64,000 bases of DNA from contig NZ_JAHXBN010000018.1 in NCBI RefSeq assembly GCF_019924045.1, positions 486,506-550,505 of the forward strand. Reading direction: 5' to 3'. Position 1 is the first letter of the stretch. Every line of letters starts with the position of its first letter. Source of the stretch: Dyadobacter fermentans (GTDB lineage: Bacteria; Bacteroidota; Bacteroidia; Cytophagales; Spirosomataceae). The notes beneath the pieces were generated by a model. The model was not told the origin of the DNA. It did not search any database and worked only from the letters and a program-made list of their open reading frames with translations. A program made the translations under genes and the position numbers. Of the stretch, positions 1 to 8,371 are shown piece after piece.

Positions 1-76
1 ATTGTAAAACCCTGTAAATGTTCTGCGCTATCCGCAGGTCGTCCTCGATAATGAGTATCGTTTTCTTCATCTTCAT
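1..76 (-). CDS. Response regulator receiver domain, N-terminal fragment cut by the window edge
   Basis: Reading the minus strand from an ATG at 76 gives 25 codons beginning MKMKKTILIIEDD. The hydrophobic strand followed by the E-D-D acidic pocket is the first strand and Mg-binding corner of a CheY-like receiver domain. A second in-frame ATG lies two codons later. The rest of the protein, including the phosphorylated Asp and any output domain, lies outside the window, so its partner kinase and DNA-binding class cannot be told. Confidence 0.7.
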   Translation of the reverse strand, partial: MKMKKTILIIEDDLRIAQNIYRVLQ

Positions 77-296
77 ACATATTCCGATCAGGTTTCGTCA
101 AAAAGAAGAGCCAGGAGTGATGCAAAGATGCCGGTCGGGATTTGGAACACCCGCCGAAAGTGATTAGATTTTAATTAAATATTACCCAAAAGAACATTAC
201 TATATTGAAAATCAGAACATAACAAAAAAACACTGTCATTCCATCCGCACAAACCCGTAAATCCACCGCATTACTATATACGTAAACCAAAAACCC

Positions 297-1190
297 TTGG
301 AAAATTCGATTACCATCCGACAAATGCTCCTTACCGACGTTCCATTCGGCATGCAGCTGGTGCAGCAGGCTGGCTGGAACCAACTCGAAGCCGACTGGCA
401 CCGCGCGCTCACGCTCCACCCCGAAGGCTGTTTCCTCGCCCAACAAGCGAGCGGGACACCGGCCGGAACTGTCACCACCTGCATTTTGGATGGTCGGCAG
501 TCCGACGGCAAGCATTCTCGTGACCGGCACGCCGGTAGCATTGCCTGGATTGCCATGGTACTGGTGGATACATCGATGCGGAACCAGGGCATTGGTCAGA
601 AAATGATGGAACACGCCATCGCACATCTGGATGCCCTGGGTGTTGAGACGCAGCGACTGGACGCCACGGTTTTCGGTAAGGGATTGTATGAAAAGCTGGG
701 TTTCCGGGAAGAATATGAAGTGGTGCGGATGAAAGGTACTTCCAAAATGCACGAGCGCCTGGACGATGAGGCTATGCCCTGGACGACCGAGACGTCCCTC
801 CCTGCCGTTCTCGACCTCGATTTACGCATAACAGGCACGCATCGGGAGGCATTCCTGCATTCGTTGCTCCGCTCGAATACATTTTACTATTCGATGTTCG
901 AAGACGACCTCGCCTACGCGGGCTCGCGCAAGGGGCGCAACGCGGTCCAGCTCGGTCCGGCTGTCGCATCGACACCCGAAGCCGGTCGCCAGATTTGCGA
1001 TGCAATGCTGCATCATTTCAATGGGCTGCCTGTCTTTATCGACATTCCGGTTCCCAATAAGACCGCCTTGCGTTGGGCAAAATCCAACGGTTTGGAAGAA
1101 CAGCGACGGTTTATCAGAATGTACAGGGGTAAAAAAATCAACGATAAGCCCGAACTGATCTGGGCCAGTTCGGGCCCTGAAAAAGGTTAG
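297..1190 (+). CDS. GNAT family N-acetyltransferase, two-domain
   Basis: 297-residue cytoplasmic protein. Residues about 5-145 form a GNAT fold: an opening strand (ITIRQMLLTD), the strand AWIAMVLVD, and the acetyl-CoA pyrophosphate loop RNQGIGQKMM around residue 100, followed by the LYEKLGF segment typical of the last GNAT strands. Residues about 165-290 resemble the second GNAT-like domain found C-terminally in YitH-type acetyltransferases. The acceptor substrate cannot be predicted. The start is TTG at 297, because the first beta strand begins only a few codons later; the next ATG (324) would cut into that strand. It is monocistronic, flanked by noncoding DNA on both sides. Confidence 0.8.
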   Translation: MENSITIRQMLLTDVPFGMQLVQQAGWNQLEADWHRALTLHPEGCFLAQQASGTPAGTVTTCILDGRQSDGKHSRDRHAGSIAWIAMVLVDTSMRNQGIGQKMMEHAIAHLDALGVETQRLDATVFGKGLYEKLGFREEYEVVRMKGTSKMHERLDDEAMPWTTETSLPAVLDLDLRITGTHREAFLHSLLRSNTFYYSMFEDDLAYAGSRKGRNAVQLGPAVASTPEAGRQICDAMLHHFNGLPVFIDIPVPNKTALRWAKSNGLEEQRRFIRMYRGKKINDKPELIWASSGPEKG

Positions 1191-1333
1191 AAAACCGGCA
1201 TTCCAAACAGGCAATAATCATTGCCGCTAATCGATCCAAACCGTTCGATAATATTCCGTTTAGATTCGGACAATTGGCAAAAAATAGTCGCCGGGTTTCA
1301 CTTACTTTAAGCAAATCCATGTTTATTTGTTGA

Positions 1334-1351
1334 CTTCAAATTAGTTTGAAG
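1334..1351. promoter_or_regulatory. Inverted repeat upstream of the caspase/papain operon
   Basis: CTTCAAA-TTAG-TTTGAAG is a perfect 7-bp inverted repeat with a 4-base centre, 58 bases upstream of the first gene of the operon that begins at 1410. It is well placed to be an operator, or part of a promoter, for the whole 12-kb transcription unit. The same half site occurs in inverted order upstream of the hydrolase at 15977. No factor can be assigned. Confidence 0.4.
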
Positions 1352-1409
1352 CAGCATTCATGATGAAGTTTAAACCCTCCGTGAAAGTCCTGTCCCAAAA
1401 TCCGGCCCA

Positions 1410-2528
1410 ATGATTTCTTTTTCGACTTTTCGCATTTGTTGCAGCCTGCTACTAGCTAGTATACTATTTACCAGCCCATTATGCCAGGCGCAATCATTTT
1501 ACGCCGTGCTGGTTGCTGATACGAAAGACCCCTCATTAGGCGCGAGTTGCGAAAAAGACTTGGAAGAAATGTCGGGTACCCTGCGGAATATTTCTAAAAA
1601 AATCGAATACAATTACCGGGAGCTGGTTTGCCATCAGGATAAGTTTGGAAAAGGCGGCATTCAGGAAGCTATTTCCCAAATACAATGCAAACCGGAGGAC
1701 ATCATTTTCTTCTATTATACCGGCCACGGAATCAATGCCGAAAAAAGTAAATTTCCTATTCTTTATCTGAAAGACGAAAATATGGAATTGGAAACGGTTC
1801 ACCGGTTGCTGAAAGAAAAGAAACCACGCTTTTGCCTGACGCTGGGCGATTGCTGCAATAACCTCTTCCCGGGCAGGCGCGGTATGCGACCGGCCAAGCC
1901 CGTGCTGAAAGGGATCGGCGTGACGCAGGATACCAAAATCCTCCGCAAACTCTTCGTCGAAGCCAACGGCGATTTGCTTATCAGCAGTGCAAAAAAGGGT
2001 GAAAGAGCCACCGCTCATCCCAATGAAGGCAGCTTTTACAGTAATACCTGGATGCAGGCAATCGCATATGCCGAAAACCACAACACGCATGTTTCGTGGG
2101 AAACACTCCTCGCCGACGCCGAAAACCGCTTGCAGGAAAACCTGAAAAGTCTGCCGGATTCCCTGAAACACCATTCACAATGGGTGCGCAGCTTTCCCGA
2201 AACGGTGCTGCCATGCCCGGAAACCAGCTTTACCGAAATCAACCGGTTCCTGAACGTCCTCGCCGACGAAAAACTGGACTTCAGTGAGCGGAACAAGCTG
2301 CGGAGTTTAGGACAAAAAGGCTTTTTCGGCCCCTCGGCCCAGGTAAGCATTTACATGAGCGACCCCGAAAAACCAGTGGAAACCCAGCCTATCGAGCTCT
2401 TTCTGAAAAGGATCGTAAACACGGCCCCGCTGATCGAAGAGTTCAATTTCGTGGAACGGCTTTCGACCCTGGGACGCGGATGTACCTACGACCTGGTGAC
2501 ATTGCAGGAGATCCGTAAAGCGAAATAA
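1410..2528 (+). CDS. Secreted caspase-like (C14) cysteine protease
   Basis: 372 residues. A Sec signal peptide (about 1-28, ending CQAQS) sends it to the periplasm or outside. The caspase fold follows: strand FYAVLVAD at 30-37, the catalytic His106 in FYYTGHG, and the catalytic Cys148 in LGDCC. The unusual stretch 265-372 after the catalytic domain has no recognisable motif. Known C14 proteins (metacaspases, orthocaspases) cleave after Arg/Lys or Asp; specificity is not readable here. It is the first gene of an eleven-gene run on the same strand, 22 bases before the next gene, and a second caspase lies five kilobases downstream in the same run. Most bacterial caspases are cytoplasmic, so the signal peptide is notable. 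Confidence 0.85.
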   Translation: MISFSTFRICCSLLLASILFTSPLCQAQSFYAVLVADTKDPSLGASCEKDLEEMSGTLRNISKKIEYNYRELVCHQDKFGKGGIQEAISQIQCKPEDIIFFYYTGHGINAEKSKFPILYLKDENMELETVHRLLKEKKPRFCLTLGDCCNNLFPGRRGMRPAKPVLKGIGVTQDTKILRKLFVEANGDLLISSAKKGERATAHPNEGSFYSNTWMQAIAYAENHNTHVSWETLLADAENRLQENLKSLPDSLKHHSQWVRSFPETVLPCPETSFTEINRFLNVLADEKLDFSERNKLRSLGQKGFFGPSAQVSIYMSDPEKPVETQPIELFLKRIVNTAPLIEEFNFVERLSTLGRGCTYDLVTLQEIRKAK

Positions 2529-2550
2529 CCTATTTTATCCCGCCCCCGTC

Positions 2551-3156
2551 ATGATGAAATACATTTACATTTTCCTGCTTCTTTTTTCCGGCATCGGGCG
2601 GCTACACGCGCAGCCCGAAATGGATCAGAAAAGACTCGCAGAGTTTCAGAAACTCACCCAGCAGCGTGTCAACGACCTGCAACTTTACATTTCCCTCATT
2701 GCCGACAAAAGCCTCTCCATCGAGCAGCGCGAACAGGCTGTGGAGCTGGCGGTAAGCCTTTTTGAGAAAGATTATATGGTGAATGGAAAAAGACGGACGC
2801 CCTATGTACAGGTATCCCGCCGGAATGGCACGATCTCGTCCGTACCTGTGCGGATTTACTTCAAAAACCTGATGAATGTGAAGTTCGACAAGGTCGAAAT
2901 CACCTATTACGACGCTGCGGTGGTGTCGGAGTTCGAGAAAGGCACCGACGGTAATTATCACGCCACGGCAACATATTACCAGCAATTTAAAGGAATGGAC
3001 AAAAAGGGGAACCTTCTGTACGGCAGCCGCGACCGCAAGGACATCCGCGTGACCGCGCAGAGTGCCGCCGTGTACGCTCAGGCGGGCAAGGAGGATTTGA
3101 AGATATTCTTCGGTGATATTACAGTAAGGGATACCGTCCCGATCCCTGGTTTCTAA
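2551..3156 (+). CDS. Exported protein of unknown function in the caspase operon
   Basis: 201 residues with a signal peptide (about 1-20, ending LHAQP). The mature part starts with a long helix (residues 25-75), a short acidic segment and then beta-rich sequence, an arrangement that resembles NTF2/SnoaL-like folds, although no diagnostic motif is visible. There are two adjacent ATG codons at the start. The stop overlaps the start of the next gene (TAATG), so the two are probably translationally coupled. It resembles the proteins at 3156, 4074 and the N-terminal part of 8372 in overall plan (signal peptide, helix, then mixed strands), which suggests but does not prove a family. Confidence 0.75.
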   Translation: MMKYIYIFLLLFSGIGRLHAQPEMDQKRLAEFQKLTQQRVNDLQLYISLIADKSLSIEQREQAVELAVSLFEKDYMVNGKRRTPYVQVSRRNGTISSVPVRIYFKNLMNVKFDKVEITYYDAAVVSEFEKGTDGNYHATATYYQQFKGMDKKGNLLYGSRDRKDIRVTAQSAAVYAQAGKEDLKIFFGDITVRDTVPIPGF

Positions 3157-3992
3157 TGGCAAGCACTATAACCAGGCTTTGGGTATTCACATTGCTCATT
3201 CCTTTTTCGGGATTGCGAGCACAGGTAGCGCCCACGCGAACCGATGCAACCCGGCAAGCCGCCGGAAGCACCGACCTGAAAAGACGAGCAGCAGAAAGCT
3301 TTATGAACGGGCAAATCAAGCACGTGAGCGACTTTATCGACCGCTTTAACAATGCGGTAAAAGCAGAAAATGGAAGCGAAAATGCATTAGGGGCGCTTTT
3401 TAATGAAGACGATCCCCGGTTACCAGGCAGCGGTCGTCAGCATCATCCCTATGCAAGCCAGGTGGACGCATTCGTCCAATCGGTGTGGGCCGCAAAGTTT
3501 ATAATTCCCAAACGCGGCACAATGAGTGCGGTGATTGGTATTAAAGTGCGGTGTGACAGCACGCCGGACACCCTAAAACTGCATTTACGCAAAGATTACA
3601 CAACCGATAGCGCGGCGTACTGGCACATTGTACGGGTAATAGCCCCCGCCCGGCTTTTGGAGGAAAAGGAAAATGCACGCAAAATGCAAACCTCCGGCAC
3701 ACACGCGGAACTTCCTCCGAATGCCAACGAGGTTAGCTTCCTGCCGTTGCTGCGCGGACTGAACGATTACCAGAGCATGGCGCCTTTTACGCATTGTATG
3801 GAATGCCGCGATACGGCGTGGGAAAAAGTCGAAAGTGCATTGCAAAACGGCCGTATGACCACCGAGGCTGTCGTATCCAATAAAATTTACCTCGTGGCCA
3901 GATACTGGGAGCTGGAACTATGCGAGTTTATCCGGGAGAAGGAGAACTCCGGCTGGTTGATCAGCGATCTCGTCGAAAAAACAAAGCCGTGA
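3156..3992 (+). CDS. Exported protein of unknown function in the caspase operon
   Basis: 278 residues, signal peptide about 1-22 (ending GLRAQ). The mature part has a helical stretch at about 45-75 (HVSDFIDRFNNAV), a middle mixed alpha/beta region, and a CMEC pair in the C-terminal third that could form a disulfide in the periplasm. I do not recognise the family. The ATG overlaps the preceding stop codon by one base, so expression is coupled to the 2551 gene. An 81-base gap separates it from the next gene. Confidence 0.75.
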   Translation: MASTITRLWVFTLLIPFSGLRAQVAPTRTDATRQAAGSTDLKRRAAESFMNGQIKHVSDFIDRFNNAVKAENGSENALGALFNEDDPRLPGSGRQHHPYASQVDAFVQSVWAAKFIIPKRGTMSAVIGIKVRCDSTPDTLKLHLRKDYTTDSAAYWHIVRVIAPARLLEEKENARKMQTSGTHAELPPNANEVSFLPLLRGLNDYQSMAPFTHCMECRDTAWEKVESALQNGRMTTEAVVSNKIYLVARYWELELCEFIREKENSGWLISDLVEKTKP

Positions 3993-4073
3993 AGTGATAA
4001 GGTTTTGCCCGCACGGAGGATCAAGTACCAAATGCCCATCCTCGGGAATATCAAAACCTAAAAATAAACGCTG

Positions 4074-4703
4074 ATGAAAAATAGTCCGATTTCATGCTTG
4101 ATGTGCAGAACCTTGTTCGTGGCGCTGCTGGCTTGGCTTGTGGGGATACTTCCGCTAACTGGCGGCATTCCAACGTTCGATTCGACAGCGACAGGCCTCC
4201 CTGTCGCAGGCAAACCTGCCTCAGGTGAGCCTGTCGCCTACGCTCCGGCACGCCTGGGTTCGCTGATCGACCTCTCGGCCAAAGCGAAAATCGACACGGC
4301 GCTGGCATTCATCGGCAAGCTGCAACACCGCGTGTCTGACGGCGAGTTTATACGGCTCCGCGACCAGAGCGATTCCCTTTTCACAACGAGCGGATACATT
4401 AATCTCGAAAGTGCCGGCGGCCAGCATCTCCGCCTCACCCGCGGCGAATTCCTCACCCGCGCCCGTGATCGCCAGGCTGCCTATAAGCTCAAAAAGGCCA
4501 CATTGGTATTGAACGACCTGTTCCGGAAAGGCCCGAATGACCGCTGGTATTGCCGGAGCACCACTTTCCACGAAGTAAGCCGGTTCGATGGCGACTACCC
4601 GATCCCCGAGAAAGTCACATCGGTAAAACGTAAACCGGTGCGCGAACGGGCAACGTCCGAAAGCTACTGGCAGATCATCGAGCTCACATTAACCGAAAAG
4701 TAA
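4074..4703 (+). CDS. Exported protein of unknown function in the caspase operon
   Basis: 209 residues. The N-terminus (MKNSPISCLMCRTLF then a hydrophobic run to about residue 30) looks like a signal peptide. Residues 33-60 are a low-complexity Pro/Ala/Gly linker encoded by a short GC-rich repetitive tract (4190-4240). The mature domain has helix AKIDTALAFIGKLQHRV, an acidic helix ending DSLF, and beta strands at the end (RWYCRSTTFHEV, SYWQIIELTL), an outline like that of NTF2-like proteins. No catalytic motif is seen. It lies 41 bases before the papain-like protease. Confidence 0.7.
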   Translation: MKNSPISCLMCRTLFVALLAWLVGILPLTGGIPTFDSTATGLPVAGKPASGEPVAYAPARLGSLIDLSAKAKIDTALAFIGKLQHRVSDGEFIRLRDQSDSLFTTSGYINLESAGGQHLRLTRGEFLTRARDRQAAYKLKKATLVLNDLFRKGPNDRWYCRSTTFHEVSRFDGDYPIPEKVTSVKRKPVRERATSESYWQIIELTLTEK

Positions 4704-4744
4704 CCTGACTAAATCCATATTTACCGTAATCCAAACTACCAGAA

Positions 4745-6220
4745 ATGAGATCCTCCATCAAAATTGCCGCTTTGTCCATGCTCGCGTGGGCCGCTGTTTT
4801 CCCCGCATCCGAATCCCTGGCCCAAACCCGCCGGATGGGATTAAAAATGGACGACGCAAAATACCTGCGCCTCCCGCGCAAATCGTCGAATGTGAGATTG
4901 AAAGGCGCTATGCCTGCCTCGTACAGCCTTCGCGAGTTCCTGCCGGAAATCGCCGACCAGGGACAGGACGGAACTTGCGTGGGATGGTCGGCCGCGTATT
5001 ATATGCGCACGGCGATGGAAGCCGGCAAGCAGGGAATGGGCAACCAACCGGCGAAGATCGCAGCGACGGCATTCTCGCCGAGCTGGCTGTACGGACAAGT
5101 CAAGTCGGGACTGGACAACGGCTGTGCGGAAGGTGTTTTCCTCGAAGACGCCCTGGAAGTGATGAAAACGAAGGGAGCCGCATTCCTGAGTTGTGCGCCC
5201 GCGGATTGCGGAGCCAAATATGACCAATGCGATGAAAAAGCGGCCGGCTACAAAATCGCCGACTATGCCACGCTCTTCAATCCGAAAGACAAGGATGCCA
5301 CACCCGGGCTGCGTATCAATGCCATCAAGTCTGCGCTCGTGGAGGGCAAAAACGCCGTGCTGATCGGGATGATGGTACCGCCTTCGTTCATCGAAGAAGC
5401 CACCGAGCATTGGCAGGCCGCGCCCGATGAGAGCGTCGACAATACCGCCGGTGGCCACGCGATGGCAGTGGTGGGCTATGACGACGGCATCCAGGGCGGC
5501 TCGTTCCTGATCGCCAACAGTTGGGGAAAAAGCTGGGGCAGCAATGGCTATACCTGGGCCAAATACGACGACCTCGTCCGGTTCACCAGAAATGCCTACC
5601 AGATATTCCCCGAACCAGCAGCTAAGCCGCAGCCGCAGGCCATCACGCTCAAAGGCAATGTCGATTTCTCGATCGGAAGTGGCGGTATGGCCGTTCATTC
5701 AACGGTTTACAAGGGCATTCAGGTAACGCCTGACCAGCCTAACAGCAAAACTGAAATGATCACCTACAATATGAGCCAGCCTTACGCATCGGGGACGCGT
5801 TTCAAAATGGTGATCAGCAACACGAAGCAATCCTACGTGTATATTCTTGCCTCCGATCAGGAAAACCGCGTATCGGCCCTGTTTCCCTACAACTCCGGAG
5901 AGGTGGTGACCAGCGCCATGGTACCCGCGAACAGCACGGTTTTAATGCCTTCCGCCAACACGTCATTCACACTCGACGAAGTGAACGGGGAAGACTATTT
6001 CGTCGTATTCATTTCTCAAAACGAGCTGAACCTGGACGAGCTGGCTGACAAGGTCAAAAAAGCGGAGGGTACCATCGTGCAAAAAGCCTATGCAGCATTG
6101 GGAGAAGAGTTTATTTCTCCCAAAGAAATTACCTACGATTCTGGTAAAATTGCCTATGAAGTAAAAGGAGATCCCAAAGGAAGTGTTGTACCTATTCTTG
6201 TGAAAATAGTGCATCAATAA
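4745..6220 (+). CDS. Secreted papain-like (C1A) cysteine protease with C-terminal DUF4384-like domain
   Basis: 491 residues, signal peptide about 1-27 (ending SLAQT). The papain fold spans about 55-290: oxyanion Gln and catalytic Cys78 in DQGQDGTCVGWSA, catalytic His238 in AGGHAMAVVGYDDG and Asn258 in IANSWGKSWG, all in the correct order. There is little sequence between the signal peptide and the enzyme, so no classical inhibitory propeptide. Residues about 325-450 (FKMVISNTKQSYVYILASD ... SALFPYNSG) match the DUF4384 pattern, a beta domain found beside bacterial caspases and kinases. Its placement between two caspases suggests a shared proteolytic pathway in the cell envelope; substrates are unknown. 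Confidence 0.88.
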   Translation: MRSSIKIAALSMLAWAAVFPASESLAQTRRMGLKMDDAKYLRLPRKSSNVRLKGAMPASYSLREFLPEIADQGQDGTCVGWSAAYYMRTAMEAGKQGMGNQPAKIAATAFSPSWLYGQVKSGLDNGCAEGVFLEDALEVMKTKGAAFLSCAPADCGAKYDQCDEKAAGYKIADYATLFNPKDKDATPGLRINAIKSALVEGKNAVLIGMMVPPSFIEEATEHWQAAPDESVDNTAGGHAMAVVGYDDGIQGGSFLIANSWGKSWGSNGYTWAKYDDLVRFTRNAYQIFPEPAAKPQPQAITLKGNVDFSIGSGGMAVHSTVYKGIQVTPDQPNSKTEMITYNMSQPYASGTRFKMVISNTKQSYVYILASDQENRVSALFPYNSGEVVTSAMVPANSTVLMPSANTSFTLDEVNGEDYFVVFISQNELNLDELADKVKKAEGTIVQKAYAALGEEFISPKEITYDSGKIAYEVKGDPKGSVVPILVKIVHQ

Positions 6221-6271
6221 TAAATGATTGATTATTTTTAAATCAAATTCTCACTGTCAATCCTCTACGTT

Positions 6272-7066
6272 TTGGACAAGTCATTCTCTACCAGTCAAAG
6301 TAAAAGCAAAAAGACAGGCCGTAGCGGAAATGCTTTCCTCCTGAAAGCAATCGCCATGCCGGCTTTGATGGTACTTTTTTGCATATTCTTTTCCTCCGTG
6401 GCGCAGGCACAGGACAAAATCATTCAAAAAAACGGAAAGGAAATCAAAGCAAAAGTTTTGGGTACCGATTCGCAATACATCCGGTACAAAAGGTTTGATA
6501 ATCCCACCGGTCCCGACTATTTCCTATTTCGATCCGATGTACTGAAAATCGAATACGAGAATGGTAAAACAGAAACCCAAACAGAACCTGAAAAGGTAAC
6601 GCAGGAACCTGCGCGTAAAACGCCCGTCAATACAGAAACGCTGGAACGCAAAATTGCAAAATACCAGAAAAGAAGCATGACGTTCCTCACCGCGGGCAGC
6701 GTGGCCATTGTAGCCGGAGCCATTACGATACTAAAATTGACGGGCGACTATAACAAATACAAAACGGCCGTTCAGGGCACCAACGACTCGTACACAACGT
6801 GGTACCAGACGAATTACAAAACGGCACCGCCTGCCGCCGACCTCCAAAAGCAGGAGAGCTTCTCTGCATTTGCCTCGCCCGGTATTTACGGCGGGGCAGC
6901 CGCATTGATCGGCGGCCTTGCGCTGGACTTGATCGGGCTTAGAAATATGCAATTAGCTCAAAAAGCCCGGACGGAGCTCGCCAGCAAACAGAAAGAGCTT
7001 TCATGGCAGCCATTCTACGATGCATCCTACCAGACGACCGGTCTGAAAATCGCGCTTTCGTTTTAG
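6272..7066 (+). CDS. Exported or membrane protein with small beta domain (D-x-I-x-x-x-N-G-x-E-I type)
   Basis: 264 residues. Annotated from TTG at 6272; an ATG at 6357 would leave a short signal peptide without a basic N-region, so the TTG start is preferred but uncertain. The signal sequence ends near VAQAQ. The next 55 residues (DKIIQKNGKEIKAKVLGTD ... VLKIEYENGK) form a small beta domain common in exported Bacteroidota proteins and repeated in the caspase encoded just downstream. Two hydrophobic segments (MTFLTAGSVAIVAGAITIL and IYGGAAALIGGLALDLIGL) look like membrane helices, so the protein may sit in the inner membrane with the beta domain outside. Confidence 0.75.
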   Translation: MDKSFSTSQSKSKKTGRSGNAFLLKAIAMPALMVLFCIFFSSVAQAQDKIIQKNGKEIKAKVLGTDSQYIRYKRFDNPTGPDYFLFRSDVLKIEYENGKTETQTEPEKVTQEPARKTPVNTETLERKIAKYQKRSMTFLTAGSVAIVAGAITILKLTGDYNKYKTAVQGTNDSYTTWYQTNYKTAPPAADLQKQESFSAFASPGIYGGAAALIGGLALDLIGLRNMQLAQKARTELASKQKELSWQPFYDASYQTTGLKIALSF

Positions 7067-7097
7067 CCCTGCCCTGTATTACCTTTTCCAACGTTCC

Positions 7098-8351
7098 ATG
7101 AAACAAATTTTTACCCTTTTTGCCCTCACCTGTTCGGCGTTATGCCATTGGGAACCGGCCGTTGCAGACGCCGCCGATACACTTTACTTACGCACACGCG
7201 AAAAGAAGGTGGTGGAAATCAAGGAGGTTTACCCCGACCAGGTAAAATACAAAACTGCGAATGGAAAAGGCCTTCTAACCATACCCGTCGGGGATATTGC
7301 CGAAATTGTGTACAACAATGGCATCAAGGATGTTTTCAACGCCTTCCATGCCGCTGGAAAGCCGGAGATCAAATGGTTGAGCAATATTTCTTATAGCGAC
7401 AAGCCTGAGATCAGGCTGAGTGCTTGTGTGGTCAACGAGCCCGAAAAAATCCAGATCGAGGTGAATGGCGTACCGGCCCAGGTAACGACGCGTTCGTTCA
7501 AAACGGTAAAGGAAGAAGGTTGCTCCGGCGGTGTCCGGATTTCACAGCAAATCGCATTGAAAGAAGGGAAAAACAGCATCAGACTGATCGCCAGCAACAA
7601 GTCGGGCGCCGCTCATTCGGAAAGCCTTTCCATCTTGTATGAAAAAGCGAAAAAGCGTATTGCCCTGGTAATCGGCAATTCGAAATACCAGTCGGGCAGC
7701 AAGTTGCAAAACCCGGAAAACGATGCGAAAGCGATCTCTCAGAAGCTTACCGGACTCGGTTTCACTGTGATAGAGCGGATCGATGCCAACCAGGGCGACC
7801 TCCGCGCAGCTGTGGCGCAGTTCGGCAGTAGCGTGCAGAGCCAGGATTTCGAAGTGGCGCTGTTCTACTATGCCGGCCACGGTATTCAGGTAGCGGGTAA
7901 AAACTACCTGATGCCCGTCGACATCAGCCCGCAATCCGAAATGGAGCTGAAAGTACTGGCCGTTTCGGCCGACGAAATCCTAGACCAAATGTCGGCCACG
8001 GACGAAAACTCACAAAGAACGAACATTATGATCCTGGATGCCTGCCGCGACAACCCGCTGAGCCGCACGTGGACGCGCAGCTCGGGCACAAAAGGGCTTG
8101 CGAGCATGAGCGCGCCTCCGGGAACGCTCATTACATTTTCAACCAAGCCCGGGTCCACTGCGTTGGATGGCGACGGCAAAAACAGCCCCTACACATCGGA
8201 ACTGCTAAAAGCGCTCGATGTACCCGATCTGCGCCTGGAAGACATTTTCCGTACCGTACGGGTGCGGGTAATGGAGCTGACCAACCGGCAGCAGATCCCG
8301 ATGGAAAACAGCCTACTCACCCGTGAACTGATCCTCAACCGGACCAGGTAA
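7098..8351 (+). CDS. Secreted caspase-like (C14) protease with N-terminal beta domain and Ig-like linker
   Basis: 417 residues. Signal peptide about 1-26. Residues 28-80 repeat the small beta domain of the preceding protein (TLYLRTREKKVVEIKEVYP ... IVYNNGIKDVF). Residues 95-182 look like a bacterial Ig-like linker. The caspase domain starts at RIALVIGNSKYQ (about 188), with catalytic His261 in LFYYAGHGIQ and Cys316 in MILDACRDNP, both intact, plus the SPYTSELLKAL segment late in the fold. It is a canonical bacterial caspase apart from its export signal, and differs clearly from the first caspase of the operon, so the pair is not a recent duplication. Confidence 0.9.
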   Translation: MKQIFTLFALTCSALCHWEPAVADAADTLYLRTREKKVVEIKEVYPDQVKYKTANGKGLLTIPVGDIAEIVYNNGIKDVFNAFHAAGKPEIKWLSNISYSDKPEIRLSACVVNEPEKIQIEVNGVPAQVTTRSFKTVKEEGCSGGVRISQQIALKEGKNSIRLIASNKSGAAHSESLSILYEKAKKRIALVIGNSKYQSGSKLQNPENDAKAISQKLTGLGFTVIERIDANQGDLRAAVAQFGSSVQSQDFEVALFYYAGHGIQVAGKNYLMPVDISPQSEMELKVLAVSADEILDQMSATDENSQRTNIMILDACRDNPLSRTWTRSSGTKGLASMSAPPGTLITFSTKPGSTALDGDGKNSPYTSELLKALDVPDLRLEDIFRTVRVRVMELTNRQQIPMENSLLTRELILNRTR

Positions 8352-8371
8352 ACTTATCCATTCATCGCGCC

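Noticed and set aside
4190..4240. GC-rich repetitive tract as an inserted element
   Set aside because: It is short, stays in frame and encodes a plausible Pro/Ala/Gly linker.
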